Position numbers and translations under genes: made by a program
Source: Bacteroidota bacterium
Lineage (GTDB): Bacteria > Bacteroidota > Ignavibacteria > UBA10030 > UBA6906
DNA length: 15,932 bases
Assembly (NCBI GenBank): GCA_017860555.1
Contig: JAGDMJ010000016.1
Location: 1 to 15,932 of the forward strand
Direction: 5' to 3'
Notes under the pieces: generated by a model
Database searches by the model: none
What the model was told of the DNA's origin: nothing
Seen by the model: only the letters and a program-made list of their open reading frames with translations
Shown here: positions 14,677-15,932 of the stretch, piece after piece
Numbering within the stretch: the first letter of the stretch is position 1
Layout: each line of letters opens with the position of its first letter

Positions 14677-14701
14677 GAGGAACCGATCCCTGATGTTCCT
14701 C
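14677..14701. promoter_or_regulatory. Hairpin in the leader of the last gene
   Basis: GAGGAAC (14677-14683) pairs perfectly with GTTCCTC (14695-14701), and ATC/GAT pairs inside it across a two-base bulge, leaving a CCT loop. The left arm contains most of a GGAGG ribosome-binding-like sequence, which would be hidden in the stem. No T-run follows. The hairpin lies in the 129-bp gap 14632-14760, 59 bases before the next start. This gap also holds two tiny frames (14667-14693 and 14693-14746, joined as TGATG). I see no clear promoter in it. Confidence 0.4.
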
Positions 14702-14744
14702 ACACACCCGGCACCTCACACCGAACCCTTTTGCAGGAAACCTT

Positions 14745-14753
14745 AGGAAAGGA
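14745..14753 (+). promoter_or_regulatory. Strong ribosome binding site for the last gene
   Basis: AGGAAAGGA ends seven bases before ATG 14761. This purine-rich site is the best in the window, supports the chosen start and suggests independent, efficient initiation of this gene. Confidence 0.65.
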
Positions 14754-14760
14754 CAAACGA

Positions 14761-15932
14761 ATGGCTACTCTTCGCGAGCTCATATCACAGGTCAAGCGGA
14801 TCGAAATCGCCCCGTCGGGACCGCTTGTGGAGCGGACCGTTGCTGCGGAAATCCAGAAGTCGATGGCACCGGCCGCAATGATCGCGAAATCGCGCGGTAT
14901 GAATGCATCGGCGGGGGCGCTCCGTGTTGCCGTAGCGGACAGCCCCGGCAAAGAAAAAGCAATTCACCCTGCCCTCGCCGGCAAGGCTCGCTGGGTACTG
15001 GCCCGCATCAACAAAGCGGGAGGCGTTGAACTGCTGGTCTCCAGTCAACATTTGCTCTATGGCCTCTTCTGTCTGGCGAACGAAGAGTGGGGATCACGTG
15101 ACGCGGGTGAGTTCGCAAACGGCAAGATCGCAATCCCGGCATTCCCGGAGATGCGCCCGGCATACGATCTCTTCCTCACCCAGCATGCCAGAACGGTTCG
15201 CAATTTCAACCGTGAAGAACATTTCAAGACCATGGCAAGAATGGGCTTCTCGTATGCGGAAGTGAACGGCCTGGCGTTTCCCGTCCCCTTCGAAACGGGG
15301 CCGAAGGGTGAGCTTCTGCATCGCTTCTACACGTATTGTCCCTCGTTGGATCAATTCGTGACCAGCACATTGAACAAGGGGATCTATGATTCGGACTATC
15401 TCCAGGCAAATCTCAACTATCTCAAGACCAACGCGGAATTCGCAGAGAAATATGGCCTGACCCCCGGGATCGTGTGTTTCGAGCCCCGCTCGGTGCCCGA
15501 CGAACTTTTGCAGCGCTACCCGGTCCTGCGAGGTGCGCGCGTCGACCATCCCTTGCGCAGCTTCCGGCCCAGGTTCAACCTCTCCATCGCGCATCCGGTG
15601 GTCCGCGAACACTATGCGGAGATGATGGAAAACCTCCTGCATGAAGTGCCTCGGCTCGGCTATATGTCGATCTGGTCGAATGACAGCGGCGCGGGATTTG
15701 AATACACCAGCTCGCTCTACGTCGGGCGCAACGGGGGAGGCTATGTTGTGCGTGAATGGCTGGGCGCGAAAGATATCGCCCAGGCGGCTGCGCTCAATCT
15801 GGTGAGGTTCCTCCGCGTGCTGCGCGATGCCGGGCGAAAGGTCAACCCGAAGTTTCGCACGCTCATCCGGCTCGAGCCGTTCTGGGAAGAGCATGACCAT
15901 ATCTGGGAGCAGCTTGAAGACGGGCTCGATGT
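14761..15932 (+). CDS. Glycoside-hydrolase-like protein of unknown family, 3' truncated
   Basis: The frame is open to the right edge; 390 residues are visible. The start ATG 14761 has AGGAAAGGA seven bases upstream. Residues 1-~115 look like an alpha/beta domain of the kind that precedes the barrel in GH20- or GH67-type enzymes (alternating strands such as ALRVAVAD and GGVELLVSS, then GLFCLANEEW). From ~140 the pattern becomes barrel-like, with strand-end motifs SYAEVNGLAFP, GIVCFEPRSVP (Glu241) and MSIWSNDSGAGFEYTSSLY (Asp308, Glu314), followed by VGRNGGGY. Acidic residues at strand ends fit a TIM-barrel glycosidase, but no known GH signature is complete, and the C-terminal part is missing. 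There is no signal peptide, so it is probably cytoplasmic. N-acetylhexosaminidase-like or glucuronidase-like activities are guesses only. Confidence 0.75.
   Translation, partial: MATLRELISQVKRIEIAPSGPLVERTVAAEIQKSMAPAAMIAKSRGMNASAGALRVAVADSPGKEKAIHPALAGKARWVLARINKAGGVELLVSSQHLLYGLFCLANEEWGSRDAGEFANGKIAIPAFPEMRPAYDLFLTQHARTVRNFNREEHFKTMARMGFSYAEVNGLAFPVPFETGPKGELLHRFYTYCPSLDQFVTSTLNKGIYDSDYLQANLNYLKTNAEFAEKYGLTPGIVCFEPRSVPDELLQRYPVLRGARVDHPLRSFRPRFNLSIAHPVVREHYAEMMENLLHEVPRLGYMSIWSNDSGAGFEYTSSLYVGRNGGGYVVREWLGAKDIAQAAALNLVRFLRVLRDAGRKVNPKFRTLIRLEPFWEEHDHIWEQLEDGLD

Noticed and set aside
1..15932. CRISPR arrays, tRNA or rRNA genes, insertion sequences, phage or toxin-antitoxin genes
   Set aside because: I saw no regularly spaced direct repeats, no cloverleaf-like RNA, no transposase or integrase motifs, and no terminal inverted repeats of element size.

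Overview
The window is a single block of co-directional (+ strand) genes that looks like one long carbohydrate-catabolism operon from a Gram-negative-type bacterium of fairly high GC. Tandem Asp-box (Ycf48/BNR-like) propellers, Sec-exported (alpha/alpha)-toroid enzymes and a heparinase II/III-like lyase fit an environmental member of the FCB group (Bacteroidota/Ignavibacteria or a neighbouring phylum). That placement is inference; no rRNA or other phylogenetic marker is present. Ten protein genes of normal size plus one candidate small ORF fill nearly all the sequence. The first gene is cut by the left edge and the last by the right edge. There are no tRNA or rRNA genes, transposases, phage genes, CRISPR arrays or transporters, and no SusC/SusD pair.

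Layout: (1) 2-1513, a 5'-truncated (alpha/alpha)-barrel glycosidase-like protein; (2-3) 1506-2570 and 2585-3598, two paralogous exported six-Asp-box beta-propellers; (4) 3612-5438, an exported 608-residue protein of unknown family with an apparent helical toroid followed by a beta-rich half, resembling the plan of polysaccharide lyases; (5) 5435-6451, a PfkB sugar kinase; (6) 6408-9095, a GH38 alpha-mannosidase; (7) 9167-10291, an M20 metallo-amidohydrolase; (8) 10288-11232, a ROK sugar kinase; (9) 11346-13607, an exported heparinase II/III-like polysaccharide lyase; (10) 13702-14631, a 1-phosphofructokinase/tagatose-6-phosphate kinase-like PfkB enzyme; (11) 14761 to the right edge, a glycosidase-like protein of unknown family. 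Several junctions overlap: 8 bp at 1506, ATGA at 5435, 44 bp at 6408 and ATGA at 10288. This indicates translational coupling. The larger gaps (71-129 bp) contain short perfect inverted repeats.

Working model (inference): exported enzymes (4, 9, possibly 1) cut a uronate-containing polysaccharide outside the cytoplasm, and the propellers bind or scaffold. Cytoplasmic enzymes (GH38 mannosidase, M20 amidohydrolase, perhaps 11) then trim the imported oligosaccharides, and three kinases of different families phosphorylate the released sugars. The least explained parts are gene 4, gene 11, gene 1 and the propeller pair, and these are where an undescribed glycan-degrading activity would lie.
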